This document shows positions 50,243-58,874 of a stretch of 64,000 bases of DNA, one piece after another. Source of the DNA: Chloroflexota bacterium (GTDB lineage Bacteria; Chloroflexota; Anaerolineae; 4572-78; J111); contig BOKF01000011.1 of NCBI GenBank assembly GCA_016860845.1, positions 124,001-188,000 on the forward strand, in the 5' to 3' direction. Made by a program: the position numbers and the translations under genes. Numbering within the stretch: position 1 is the stretch's first letter; each line of letters begins with the position of its first letter. The notes under the pieces are model-generated. The model saw only the letters and a list, made by a program, of their open reading frames with translations, had not been told where the DNA came from and made no database searches.

Positions 50243-51748
50243 ATGATGCAAGTTAGAAAAACTAATTATCAAGTCAATGCGACGCCGGCTTTGCAGGTGC
50301 TCAGCGAAGATGAAGTTGAAGCCATCTACTATGCTGCCCTGCGAGTGTTATCTGAGACCGGCGTCCGGGTGTACGACAAAGAAGGGGTAGAAGTAGCCTA
50401 CTCCGGCGGGGCTATCGTCGAAGGCGCCAGCGAGGACAGCAGCCTGGTGAAGATGCCACCCTGGATGGTAGATCGTGCCCGGGCCACCCTGCCCCGTAAG
50501 GTAGATGTGATTGGCCCCAACCGCAGCTATCGGATGGAACTCTACAAAAACCAGATTTACTTCGGGGCCGGCTCCGACACCCCTTTCACCCTCGACCCAT
50601 ACACCGGTGAACGGCGGCGCTCGACTTACAAAGATGTCAAGAATTTCGCCCGCTTGGCCGAGGCGCTGCCTAACATTGATTTTCACATGTCCCTGGGCAT
50701 CACCCAGGATACCGCCGTTGGCACCTACGACCGCTGGCAGTACCTGGCCATGCTCGAAGGCACTAACAAGCCCATCAACATCACCGCCGTAGACCTGGAA
50801 GGCATCCGCGACCAACTGGAGATGGCCTACATCCGCCTGGGCGGCAAAGAAGAGTGGCGCAAAGGGCCGTGCTTCTCGCTTTACATCGAGCCGGTCTCAC
50901 CCCTGAGTCACTCGGCCGAAGTGGTGCAGAAGCTCATCTTTGCCTCGGACCACGACATCCCCTTTGTCTACACCCCCTGCCCCATGGCCGGCGGCACCGC
51001 CCCGACCACGCTGGCCGGCTTGCTGGTCCAGGCCCTGACCGAGAGCCTGTTTGGCATCGTCCTGAGCCAGTTGCGCCGGCCCGGCGCGCAGCTTATCATC
51101 GGCGGGCTGCTGTCGAATATGGATATGGCCACCACGATTATGGCTTATGGCTCGCCGGAAATGGCCCTGCTCAGCGCCGGTTACACCGACATCACCAAAT
51201 GGTTGGAAGTGCCGATGTATGAAACGGCCGGCTGTTCCGACGCCAAAATTTTTGACGAGCAAGCCGCCATGGAGGCCACCATCAACATTGCCACGGCTGC
51301 CCTCATCGGCGGCAATATGATCCACGACGTGGGCTACATCGAGTCCGGCCTGACCAGCTCGATGGAGATGATGGTCGCCTCCGACGAGATCATTGATATG
51401 GTCAAGCGCATCCTGCGCGGTATCTCTGTCACCGACGAGACGAAGGCCCTGGATGTGCTGGACGGCGTCGGCCCGGGCGGTCACTTCCTCGACCACGATC
51501 ACACCTACGAGCGCTTCAAGACCGAAATCTGGCGGCCCCGGCTGCTTGACCGCCAGAATTGGGAAAACTGGGTCTTAAGCGGCAGCAAACGCTTTAACGA
51601 GCGCGTCCACGAGCGGGTTATTGAGATTCTGGAAACCGAGACCGAACCGCTGTTGGACGAGGCAATGTATCGGGAACTTCGCCACGTCTGCGAGCTGGCC
51701 GATGCCCGCCACAAGGACGAAGAATTGGATGTGAGAATGTTTGTGTAA
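50243..51748 (+). CDS. MttB-family (non-pyrrolysine) methyltransferase, copy 3
   Basis: A 501-residue paralogue. Landmarks: AALRVLSETGVRVYDKEGVE, FGAGSDTPFTLDPYTGERR, CPMAGGTAPTTLAGLLVQA, GCSDAKIFDEQAAMEA, HDVGYIESGLTSSMEMMVA. No in-frame amber codon. Two ATGs stand in tandem (50243, 50246) after AACAGGAGTCT. It follows DUF1638 and precedes the HyuA-type ATPase gene, so the operon has more methyltransferases (three) than corrinoid proteins (two). Confidence 0.93.
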   Translation: MMQVRKTNYQVNATPALQVLSEDEVEAIYYAALRVLSETGVRVYDKEGVEVAYSGGAIVEGASEDSSLVKMPPWMVDRARATLPRKVDVIGPNRSYRMELYKNQIYFGAGSDTPFTLDPYTGERRRSTYKDVKNFARLAEALPNIDFHMSLGITQDTAVGTYDRWQYLAMLEGTNKPINITAVDLEGIRDQLEMAYIRLGGKEEWRKGPCFSLYIEPVSPLSHSAEVVQKLIFASDHDIPFVYTPCPMAGGTAPTTLAGLLVQALTESLFGIVLSQLRRPGAQLIIGGLLSNMDMATTIMAYGSPEMALLSAGYTDITKWLEVPMYETAGCSDAKIFDEQAAMEATINIATAALIGGNMIHDVGYIESGLTSSMEMMVASDEIIDMVKRILRGISVTDETKALDVLDGVGPGGHFLDHDHTYERFKTEIWRPRLLDRQNWENWVLSGSKRFNERVHERVIEILETETEPLLDEAMYRELRHVCELADARHKDEELDVRMFV

Positions 51749-51753
51749 AAAGG

Positions 51754-51819
51754 AGTAGCCAGTAGTCAGTAGTCAGAATTTGTCTTCCCCGTCTACTGTC
51801 TACTGTCTGCCGTCTACCC
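51754..51819. repeat. intergenic hairpin (AGTAGTCAGTAGTCAG word)
   Basis: GTAGCCAGTAGTCAGTAGTC on the left is mirrored by CTACTGTCTACTGTCTGCC on the right. Confidence 0.75.
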
Positions 51820-51833
51820 TATGAGACTGCGCC

Positions 51834-53840
51834 TTGAATACAAACACCAATCCTCCACCCGCCCTGGTCCTCGGCATTGACACCGGCGGCACTTATACCG
51901 ATGGCGTGCTGCTGGAATATCACTCCCGGCAAGTCCTGGCTTCTCACAAAAGTCTGACCACCAAGCGCGATTTCTCCATCGGCATCGAAAAGGTCATCGA
52001 GGGCATCCGCATCGAGGATCCGGCGGCCATAAAAATGGTCTCCATCTCGACCACCCTGGCCACCAACGCCATCGCCGAAGGCAAAGGCAAGCGGGTGGCC
52101 CTCTTCCTGATCGGCTACGACCCCGAGCTGATTGCCTCCTTCAAAATGGAAAGCCGCTTTGCCACCCCAACCTACTATTACTTCGCCGGCGGGCATGATC
52201 TGTATGGCCGGGAACAAACTGCGCTCGACCTGCCGGGGCTCCTGGCTAAAGTCAACCAGGTCAAAGATCAGGTAGACGCTATCGCCATCTCCAGCTACTT
52301 TAGCCCCCTCAATCCGGAGCATGAAAACCGGGCCTATCAGGCTGTCTCCAGCATGTGCGACCTACCCCTCGTTTTGGGGCACCAGCTTTCGACCAAGCTT
52401 GGCTCGGTGGAGCGGGCCACGACCGCTGCGCTCAACGCCTCGCTGCTGGCCGTGCTGCAAGATTTTGTCATCGCCGTGCGGCAGGCAATGGAACGACGCG
52501 GGATTGACGCGCCGCTCATGGTCGTCCGAGGTGACGGCACGTTGATGAGCGACGAATTTGCCGCTCGGACTCCGGTCGAGACGATTCATTCCGGCCCGGC
52601 GGCCAGCGCCATCGGCGGGCGCTTTCTCTCCAATCTGGACGACGCCCTGGTGATCGATATCGGCGGCACGACGACCGACATCGCCCTGGTTGAGCATGGG
52701 CAGGTGGCAATCAGCGAAGATGGGGCCAGTGTGGGCAGTTACAAAACTGCGGTCAAGGCAGCCAACCTGCTCTCCATCGCCCTGGGCGGCGACAGTCACC
52801 TGGCCCTCAGCCGCGAAAAGGAGCTGGCGATTGGCCCGGAGCGGGTCGCACCGCTGGCTTACCTGGCCTGGCAGTATCCGCAAGTTAAGCAGCGACTCAA
52901 CGCCCTGTCGCGGCGAACCTGGGAACAGGCCAGCCCGGATTGGCTGGAATACTGGTATCTGCTGCGTGAGCCGCAGAACGAGGGCCTCGTCAAAACAACC
53001 CAGGAAAGAGAACTGGTTAATATTTTGCGCGACGGCCCCCAACCGCTGCCGGAAATTCTCAAGCATCTCAACCTGCTACACGTTGCCCAGCTTGGCGGCC
53101 GCGAACTGCTGCGCCAGGAAGTCATCGGTAAAGCGGGCCTGACTCCGACCGACCTGCTGCACCTCGAAGGGAAGTATGCACCCTGGGAGGTTGAAACGGC
53201 AGCGGTAGCGGCCAATATCTTTTGCCGTTTTCTCTTCCGTGACCTGGCTGAACTGCGCCGGCAGGTCTGGTCGCAGATGACCGAGATGATCGTCCAGGCC
53301 ATCGTCACCTTTCTCAGCGGCAAGACCCTGCACCCGCCAACCCTACCCAGGGATACTGACCTGGGCCGCTGGTTCTTTGACAATAGCCTGCGCCCGACCC
53401 ATCCTCACCTGGAGACGCAGTTTCGGCTGCGCCAGCCCATCATCGGCATCGGCGCGCCGGCCGATATTTTTTTGCCGGCGGTAGCCGAAGTCCTTCACAC
53501 CGATCTAATTCTGCCCGAGTATCACCAGGTGGCCAACGCGGTCGGGGGTGTGGCCGGGAGCGTCATGGTCACGGAAGAGGCGCTGGTTTACCCGCGCCTG
53601 TCGCGTTCAGGGCTGGAGGTGATTGGCTATTACGTGCAAATGGGTGAGAGCCGGTCCAAGTTTGAGGAAGCCAGCACCGCCCTGGCCTACGCCCGCGCCT
53701 TGAGCCAGGAGCATGCCCTCGGCGCAGCCCTTCGCGCCGGGGCCGACAATCCCCAGGTTGTGATCGAAGAGCTGACTGACGGCCTGGACACTTACCGCAT
53801 CCGGGCCAAAGCTATCGGTAATCCACGTTTGACGAGATAG
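51834..53840 (+). CDS. hydantoinase/oxoprolinase (HyuA)-family ASKHA ATPase
   Basis: A 668-residue protein. The first phosphate loop is GIDTGGTYTDGVLLE (residues about 14-28) and the second is VIDIGGTTTDIAL (about 272-284). SVERATTAALNASLLAVL, VRGDGTLMSDEFA and VETIHSGPAASAIGG are HyuA hallmarks. The TTG start at 51834 is unusual; an ATG at 51821 is out of frame and no clear ribosome-binding site is seen. In a corrinoid operon without a RamA or RACo gene, an ATP-driven role in reactivating Co(II) corrinoid is possible (inference). ATP-dependent hydrolysis of a cyclic amide is the usual activity. Confidence 0.88.
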   Translation: MNTNTNPPPALVLGIDTGGTYTDGVLLEYHSRQVLASHKSLTTKRDFSIGIEKVIEGIRIEDPAAIKMVSISTTLATNAIAEGKGKRVALFLIGYDPELIASFKMESRFATPTYYYFAGGHDLYGREQTALDLPGLLAKVNQVKDQVDAIAISSYFSPLNPEHENRAYQAVSSMCDLPLVLGHQLSTKLGSVERATTAALNASLLAVLQDFVIAVRQAMERRGIDAPLMVVRGDGTLMSDEFAARTPVETIHSGPAASAIGGRFLSNLDDALVIDIGGTTTDIALVEHGQVAISEDGASVGSYKTAVKAANLLSIALGGDSHLALSREKELAIGPERVAPLAYLAWQYPQVKQRLNALSRRTWEQASPDWLEYWYLLREPQNEGLVKTTQERELVNILRDGPQPLPEILKHLNLLHVAQLGGRELLRQEVIGKAGLTPTDLLHLEGKYAPWEVETAAVAANIFCRFLFRDLAELRRQVWSQMTEMIVQAIVTFLSGKTLHPPTLPRDTDLGRWFFDNSLRPTHPHLETQFRLRQPIIGIGAPADIFLPAVAEVLHTDLILPEYHQVANAVGGVAGSVMVTEEALVYPRLSRSGLEVIGYYVQMGESRSKFEEASTALAYARALSQEHALGAALRAGADNPQVVIEELTDGLDTYRIRAKAIGNPRLTR

Positions 53841-54034
53841 AAGAGGAAACACCAGCAACTTTCCCCTTCTGGAAAAGTTGGACAAAAGATCCCATATTGC
53901 GCCCTTGTAGCGATGATGGTAGACTATGCCCTTATTGGTTTGCGTTTTCTTAACCGGCGGACCTAGCAAAAACAATTTCAGTACATAGTGTAAATTTAAT
54001 CCAGATATACCCTGCTAACCCTTATAGAATAATT

Positions 54035-55366
54035 ATGAGTGATTATGCGAAATTTGATCCTGACAATCCTCCTCCCCCCTTGATGACCGGCGAACCTGGC
54101 TCATTTGCCAATCACACGATGACAACCCGCTTTCCGGTCATCATCCAAAATGTGTTGAACGACCATAACGGGCAGTATCCAGACAGCATTGTTCAAGCGA
54201 TTCAAAGCCTGTACAATGAACTTGTCTTCAATCATCTTGTTCGTCCCCTGGAAACGGTGGCCTCGGATGGTCCCAGTTGGACTGAGGCCTGGAGACCTTA
54301 TCAAGGCCGAACATGGCTGGATATTCCCTGGTACTTTGCCGAGGCCTTCATCTATCGCCGGTTAGTCGAAGCAGCGGGTTATTTTGGGGGAGGCGAGGAG
54401 ACGAAGAGGCGAGGAGGGGAGGATTTGAAAAGGTGGGTTGGTGTTGACCCCTTCCTGCCGCGTAAAGAAGCAGAGCTGCAAAATCGGGCCACGTGGCAGG
54501 TGTTGGCGGCCGCTCTTAACCACGCCCCCGACAACTCAACCGAGAGCTTCGGTGCACTGCTGCACCACTGCCTGTGGGGCAATCGCGCCGATTTGAGCTA
54601 TACCAAAGTGGCCGAAGTGGCCGGCGGGCAGATTGTCATTGTCAGCGAGCAGGAGAATTTGTTGGTGGACGATACGGAGACAGTTCTGGAATACTTGCAG
54701 GGGAGCAGGGGAGCGGGGGAGCGGGGGCGAAATATTCAATCTCCCCTGCACCCCAGCCCCTCTGCCCCCCTGCCAAGAATTGATTTTATCTGTGACAACG
54801 CCGGGACCGAACTACTGATGGACCTGGCCCTGGTTGACTTTTTGCTGCGATTTGACTGGGCCGGGCAAATCACCCTGCACGTCAAGGCCCATCCCACCTT
54901 TGTCTCCGATACAACGCTGCCTGACGTCGAATTGACCCTGGCGGCGATCAAAGCTCAAGGTGTTTCCGAGTTCAGCGTCCTGGCCGAGCGTTTGGAAAGC
55001 TATCAGGTCCAAGAGCGCCTGCACATGCGGCCCGATTTGTTCTGGAACAGCAGCCGCTTTTTCTGGGAAATCCCTGCAGAGCTGCAAGCTGAATTGAGTC
55101 GAGCCTGGCTGGTCATCATCAAAGGCGACGCCAACTACCGGCGGCTGCTGGGGGACAGCCGCTGGCCGACAACCGTGCCGGTAACGGCAGCGATTCCCTA
55201 CTTCCCCGCGCCGTTTGTGGCCCTGCGCACCCTCAAATCCGATCCCATCGTTGGCCTGCCGCCCGGCCTGGCCGAACAGTTGGATCGGGAGGACGCTGAA
55301 TGGCGAGTCAATGGCAAGCGGGGAATGATTCAAGCCATCCTGACAAAAAAACAGGGGCAGGTCTGA
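54035..55366 (+). CDS. DUF89 (ARMT1-like damage-control phosphatase) family protein
   Basis: A 443-residue member of the metal-dependent DUF89 fold. FICDNAGTELLMDLALVDFLL supplies the metal-binding Asp/Asn, and WLVIIKGDANYRRLLGD is the second active-site motif. These enzymes dephosphorylate damaged sugar or cofactor phosphates. Two in-frame inserts are unlike the family: a Glu/Arg/Gly-rich stretch around residues 118-132 (54385-54424) and a Gly/Arg/Pro-rich stretch around residues 222-247 (54698-54774). It ends inside the terminator of the convergent kinase gene. Its link to the corrinoid genes is by position only, across a 194-bp gap with no word hairpin. Confidence 0.85.
   Translation: MSDYAKFDPDNPPPPLMTGEPGSFANHTMTTRFPVIIQNVLNDHNGQYPDSIVQAIQSLYNELVFNHLVRPLETVASDGPSWTEAWRPYQGRTWLDIPWYFAEAFIYRRLVEAAGYFGGGEETKRRGGEDLKRWVGVDPFLPRKEAELQNRATWQVLAAALNHAPDNSTESFGALLHHCLWGNRADLSYTKVAEVAGGQIVIVSEQENLLVDDTETVLEYLQGSRGAGERGRNIQSPLHPSPSAPLPRIDFICDNAGTELLMDLALVDFLLRFDWAGQITLHVKAHPTFVSDTTLPDVELTLAAIKAQGVSEFSVLAERLESYQVQERLHMRPDLFWNSSRFFWEIPAELQAELSRAWLVIIKGDANYRRLLGDSRWPTTVPVTAAIPYFPAPFVALRTLKSDPIVGLPPGLAEQLDREDAEWRVNGKRGMIQAILTKKQGQV
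54385..54424. repeat. in-frame purine-rich insert in the DUF89 gene
   Basis: GGGGGAGGCGAGGAGACGAA and further GAGGCGAGGAG words form an all-purine tandem block within the coding frame. Confidence 0.65.
54698..54774. repeat. in-frame mirrored-word insert in the DUF89 gene
   Basis: Tandem GGGGAGC words (left) and CTCCCCTGCACCCCAGCCCC-type words (right) flank an AATATTCAAT centre, giving the same left/right mirrored design as the intergenic hairpins but inside an open frame. Confidence 0.8.
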
Positions 55367-55378
55367 GGCCTGCCCCTG
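55344..55378 (-). terminator. rho-independent terminator of the kinase gene
   Basis: On the minus strand CAGGGGCAGG pairs with CCTGCCCCTG across a 7-nt loop and is followed by seven T residues. It lies 18 bp after the kinase stop and overlaps the last codons of the convergent DUF89 gene. Confidence 0.88.
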
Positions 55379-55395
55379 CCAAACATCATTATCCT

Positions 55396-56886
55396 CTATT
55401 GGATTAAACTCAAAAACCGTTGGTAAGCATCGCTCCAGGCCGCTGTTTCCTGGGGTTGGTAAGTTTCGACCGGGAAAGATTTACGCACCAGCTCCCGGCC
55501 CTCGGCTAGCGAACCAATCTGCCCGACAGCCAGCATTTGCATCAAAATGTTGCCAATTGCCGTTGCCTCAACCGGCCCGGCGACGACAGGACGGCCGGTC
55601 GCATTAGCCGCAAACTGGTTGAGCAGCCGGTTCTGGCTGCCGCCCCCGACGATATGGACGGTCGTAATCGGCCGGCCGATCAACTCCTCAGCCCGGTCAA
55701 TGACCCAGCGATATTTGAGGGCCAGGCTTTCCAGGACGCAGCGCACCAAAGCGCCCTTACCGTCAGGTGGGGTCTGGCCGGTACGGATACAAAAGTCGCG
55801 AATACGAGCCGGCATATCGCCGGGCGGGAGGAACAAGGGGTCATCGGCGTTAATCAGTGCGGCAAAAGGCGCAGCCTGCTCGGCCAGGCGGGTCAGGTCG
55901 GCATAGCTTATTTCCTCGCCGGCCTGCGCCCAGGTGCGGCGGCATTCCTGCACCGGCCACATGCCGGTCACGTTTTTCAGCAGCCGGATCGTGTTAGCCA
56001 CCCCGCCCTCGTTGGTGAAGTTGTAGGCCAAACTTTGGGCGTTGATGACCGGTTCGGTCGTTTCCACCCCAACCAGGGACCAGGTCCCGGAACTGATATA
56101 GGCCGAATTCAGTTCTGCCCCTTCAGCCATCGGCACCGCCGCCACCGCACTGGCGGTATCGTGACAGCCGGGAGCGATAACCGAAATCTTGGGGCTGACC
56201 CCCACTTCATCGGCCACATCGGGCAGCAGGTAGCCCAACTCGGTGCCGGGCTGGACGATAGCCGGGAAGATATGGGTGGGCAGGTTCAACTTTTCTAGCA
56301 GGGGGTAGGCCCAGTTGCCCCGGCGCGGGTCGAAGCACTGGCTGGTGGTGGCATCCGTATATTCACACACCCGCCGGCCGGTCAGCCAATAATTAAACAG
56401 GTCAGGCATCATCAGCAGGGTGGCCGCAACTTCCAATTTGGGTGACTTGTGCAGCGACATGGACAGCAGTTGATAAAGGCCGTTGATCTGCATAAACTGG
56501 ATGCCGGTCTGCTCAAAAATTTCCTCGCGGGGAACGATAGCAAAGGCTTTTTCAAGCATGCCATCGTTGCGGCTATCGCGGTAATGATGCGGGTTTCCAA
56601 TAAGATGGCCAGCCCGGTCGAGCAGGGCAAAGTCCACGCCCCAGGTATCCAAACCCAACGAGGCCAACTGCCCGCCGCTTTCAGTATACGTTTTAGCCAG
56701 GCCGCGTTTCATTTCGGTATATAAGCTCAACACATTCCAGTACAGGCCGGGCGGCAGCCGCACCGCCCCATTGGGGAAACGATGCGTTTCGCTCAGCGAC
56801 AACTGCCCTCCATCAAAACGACCTAACACGGCCCGGCCGCTCTCCGCCCCGAGATCAAAAGCCAGAAAATTTGTTGTTTCGGTCAT
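55396..56886 (-). CDS. rhaB: rhamnulokinase-type FGGY sugar kinase (RhaB-like)
   Basis: A 496-residue FGGY-family kinase. FLAFDLGAESGRAVLGRFDG is the N-terminal phosphate loop, LGLDTWGVDFALLD and the HYRDSRNDGM segment are RhaB hallmarks, and SSGTWSLVGVE and IVGGGSQNRLLNQFAANA are the later ATP motifs. It phosphorylates a 1-deoxy/6-deoxy ketose. Because it lies directly after fucI (83-bp gap), its substrate here may be L-fuculose, with or without L-rhamnulose. Terminator at 55344. Confidence 0.91.
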   Translation of the reverse strand: MTETTNFLAFDLGAESGRAVLGRFDGGQLSLSETHRFPNGAVRLPPGLYWNVLSLYTEMKRGLAKTYTESGGQLASLGLDTWGVDFALLDRAGHLIGNPHHYRDSRNDGMLEKAFAIVPREEIFEQTGIQFMQINGLYQLLSMSLHKSPKLEVAATLLMMPDLFNYWLTGRRVCEYTDATTSQCFDPRRGNWAYPLLEKLNLPTHIFPAIVQPGTELGYLLPDVADEVGVSPKISVIAPGCHDTASAVAAVPMAEGAELNSAYISSGTWSLVGVETTEPVINAQSLAYNFTNEGGVANTIRLLKNVTGMWPVQECRRTWAQAGEEISYADLTRLAEQAAPFAALINADDPLFLPPGDMPARIRDFCIRTGQTPPDGKGALVRCVLESLALKYRWVIDRAEELIGRPITTVHIVGGGSQNRLLNQFAANATGRPVVAGPVEATAIGNILMQMLAVGQIGSLAEGRELVRKSFPVETYQPQETAAWSDAYQRFLSLIQ

Positions 56887-56905
56887 TGCTCTATCCTTTC
56901 ACCTG

Positions 56906-56971
56906 GTGAATGGCGAATGAGCGAATGGCGAATAGTTTTTATTCGCCATTCGCCTATTCGTTTATTCGCTT
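56906..56971. repeat. intergenic hairpin (GCGAATGAGCGAATGGCGAAT word)
   Basis: GGCGAATGAGCGAATGGCG on the left is mirrored by CGCCATTCGCCTATTCG on the right. It fills the gap between fucI and the kinase gene; same family as 26576. Confidence 0.85.
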
Positions 56972-58790
56972 AGTATTTTCCATACAGCGGCCCAAAATTG
57001 GCACAGGCCCGGAAATCAGCGCCTTCCAAATCCCGGGTTCCGAAAGCGGCCCAGGTGCTCGGTCTAAAAATACGCTCTTCGGCCACATTGTGCATATAGA
57101 CCGGGATACGCAGCATAGAGGCCAGGGTTATCAGGTCTGCCCCGATGTGGCCGTAGCTGATAGAGCCATGATTCGCACCCCAGTTATTCATGACCGTATA
57201 AACATCTCGGAATGGCCCGCTGCCGGTGACAGTGGGGGCAAACCATGTCGTTGGCCAGGTGGGGTCGGTGCGCTCATTCAGCACCTCGTGAACTTGGGGC
57301 GGTAGATCAACAGTGTAGCCTTCGGCAATTTGCAGAGCCGGGCCAAGGCCCTTAATCAAATTGATCCGGCACATCGTGACCGGCATGTCGCCCCGGGTTA
57401 GAAAACGGGTAGACCAGCCGCCGCCCCGGAAATAACCCACATTCGAGGTATGCCATGTGGTTGCCTCAAGGCAGGCCGCCGCTTCCCCCGGTGTAATCTC
57501 CCAGAACGGTTTCATCACCGGTTGGCCGTCTCTCGACTGCTGGCCGGCGCCATCCAGCGCCGCCGGGCCGGAGTTAATCAGGTGGAGAATTCCGCCCGCT
57601 GCTCGACCAGTCAGGGTATGGCCGGTGACCCGCTTAACCGACTCTGCGCTCCAGTAGGTTCGCACATCGGCAAAAATTTGGGCGGTACCGCTGAGCAGGT
57701 GGCCCAAGAGCATGGAGACGCCGTTGAGGTGGTCGTTCTCGGTGGCCACAATGAAGGGCTGGCGAATCCCGTTCCAATCGAACGAAGAACACAGAATCGC
57801 TTCCATAAAGTCGCCGTTGGGGAAGTGGTCGGTCCACTGGCGCTGGCCCTGGAAGCCGCTGGCAATCGCGTTGTGGCCCAGGGCCTCCTCGCCAAAGCCC
57901 AGTTCGGCCAGGCGCGGGTTGCCAATCATCAGGTCACGAGCAATTAGAGCCATCTTGACCGAGGTTTCCCACGATTTATCCTTTTGCTCGCGGCTGTGCT
58001 GCTTTTCGGGCGGGTTGTAATCCTTACCTTCCCGGCAGTTCTCTTTGACCCAGGCCAGCGCCCGCTGATACTCTTCGGGGTCGTAGATGTTCTCTTCCAT
58101 GCGGCGGGTGAACTCGCTCATGTCCACGCTCTCGGAGCGCATGCCCAGGTAGGCTTCCAGGAAGGCCGGGTCAACGATAGAGCCGGCAATGCCCATCGAG
58201 GTGCCGCCCATAGCCAGGTAGGATTTGCCGCGCATGGTCGCCACGGCCAGTCCGGCCCGGGCAAATTGGAGCAGTTTCTCGGCCACATCCGCCGGAATAG
58301 AGGTATCCCCCGCATCCTGCACGTCTCGCCCGTAGATGCTGAAGGCGGGCAGTCCCTTCTGGCTGTGCCCGGCCAGCACCGCCGCCAGGTAGACCGCACC
58401 GGGGCGCTCGGTCCCGTTGAAGCCCCAGACTGCCTTGGGTATAAGCGGGTCGGTGTCCATTGTTTCCGCGCCGTAGCACCAGCAGGGCGTTACGGTGATA
58501 GACAGGCCGACGCCCTCTTTTTTGAATTTCTCGGCGCAGCGGGCCGCCTCGGCTACCCGGCCAATGGTGCTATCGGCGATGACACACTCGACCGGCAGAC
58601 CGTTGGGATGGTGCAGATTCTCGCTGATGAGGCGGGCCACTCCCCTGGCCATGGCCATAGTCTGTTCTTCTAACGATTCGCGGACACCCCCCAACCGGCC
58701 ATCAATGGCCGGGCGGATGCCCACTTTGGGCATGTCGCCAACAAGGCGATTGGTGGGGAGAGTCATTTTGAGGTTTGATATGTTTGCCAT
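56970..58790 (-). CDS. fucI: L-fucose isomerase
   Basis: A 606-residue aldose-ketose isomerase (E. coli FucI is 591). [19 protein letters not shown] opens the protein, and [13 protein letters not shown] lies in the N-terminal domain. The manganese ligands can be placed: the Glu in [14 protein letters not shown], the Asp in ATENDHLNG and the His in [25 protein letters not shown] precedes the ATG. It converts L-fucose (also D-arabinose) to L-fuculose (D-ribulose) and heads the fucI-kinase pair. Confidence 0.95.
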   Translation of the reverse strand: MANISNLKMTLPTNRLVGDMPKVGIRPAIDGRLGGVRESLEEQTMAMARGVARLISENLHHPNGLPVECVIADSTIGRVAEAARCAEKFKKEGVGLSITVTPCWCYGAETMDTDPLIPKAVWGFNGTERPGAVYLAAVLAGHSQKGLPAFSIYGRDVQDAGDTSIPADVAEKLLQFARAGLAVATMRGKSYLAMGGTSMGIAGSIVDPAFLEAYLGMRSESVDMSEFTRRMEENIYDPEEYQRALAWVKENCREGKDYNPPEKQHSREQKDKSWETSVKMALIARDLMIGNPRLAELGFGEEALGHNAIASGFQGQRQWTDHFPNGDFMEAILCSSFDWNGIRQPFIVATENDHLNGVSMLLGHLLSGTAQIFADVRTYWSAESVKRVTGHTLTGRAAGGILHLINSGPAALDGAGQQSRDGQPVMKPFWEITPGEAAACLEATTWHTSNVGYFRGGGWSTRFLTRGDMPVTMCRINLIKGLGPALQIAEGYTVDLPPQVHEVLNERTDPTWPTTWFAPTVTGSGPFRDVYTVMNNWGANHGSISYGHIGADLITLASMLRIPVYMHNVAEERIFRPSTWAAFGTRDLEGADFRACANFGPLYGKY

Positions 58791-58819
58791 AGTATGCTCC
58801 TTGAAAATTGTGTAAATTG

Positions 58820-58854
58820 TCCGAGGCTGAAGCCGTCGGACTGAAAGGGCGAAG
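58820..58854. repeat. solo REP-like sequence
   Basis: TCCGAGGCTGAAGCCGTCGGA forms a hairpin with a GGC-TGAA-GCC core and is followed by CTGAAAGGGCGAAG. It is the inverse orientation of the 3' half of the two REP copies at 60545 and 61111. Confidence 0.75.
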
Positions 58855-58874
58855 GACGTTAAAGCGCCCTAAAA

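Noticed and set aside
44790..51748. Pyrrolysine-encoding mttB genes
   Set aside because: All three mttB-like frames are open without an in-frame amber codon at the expected position, and no pyl genes are present, so they are non-Pyl members.
53856..53880. Terminator after the HyuA-type gene
   Set aside because: CAACTTTCC/GGAAAAGTTG pairs imperfectly and no U-tract follows on either strand.
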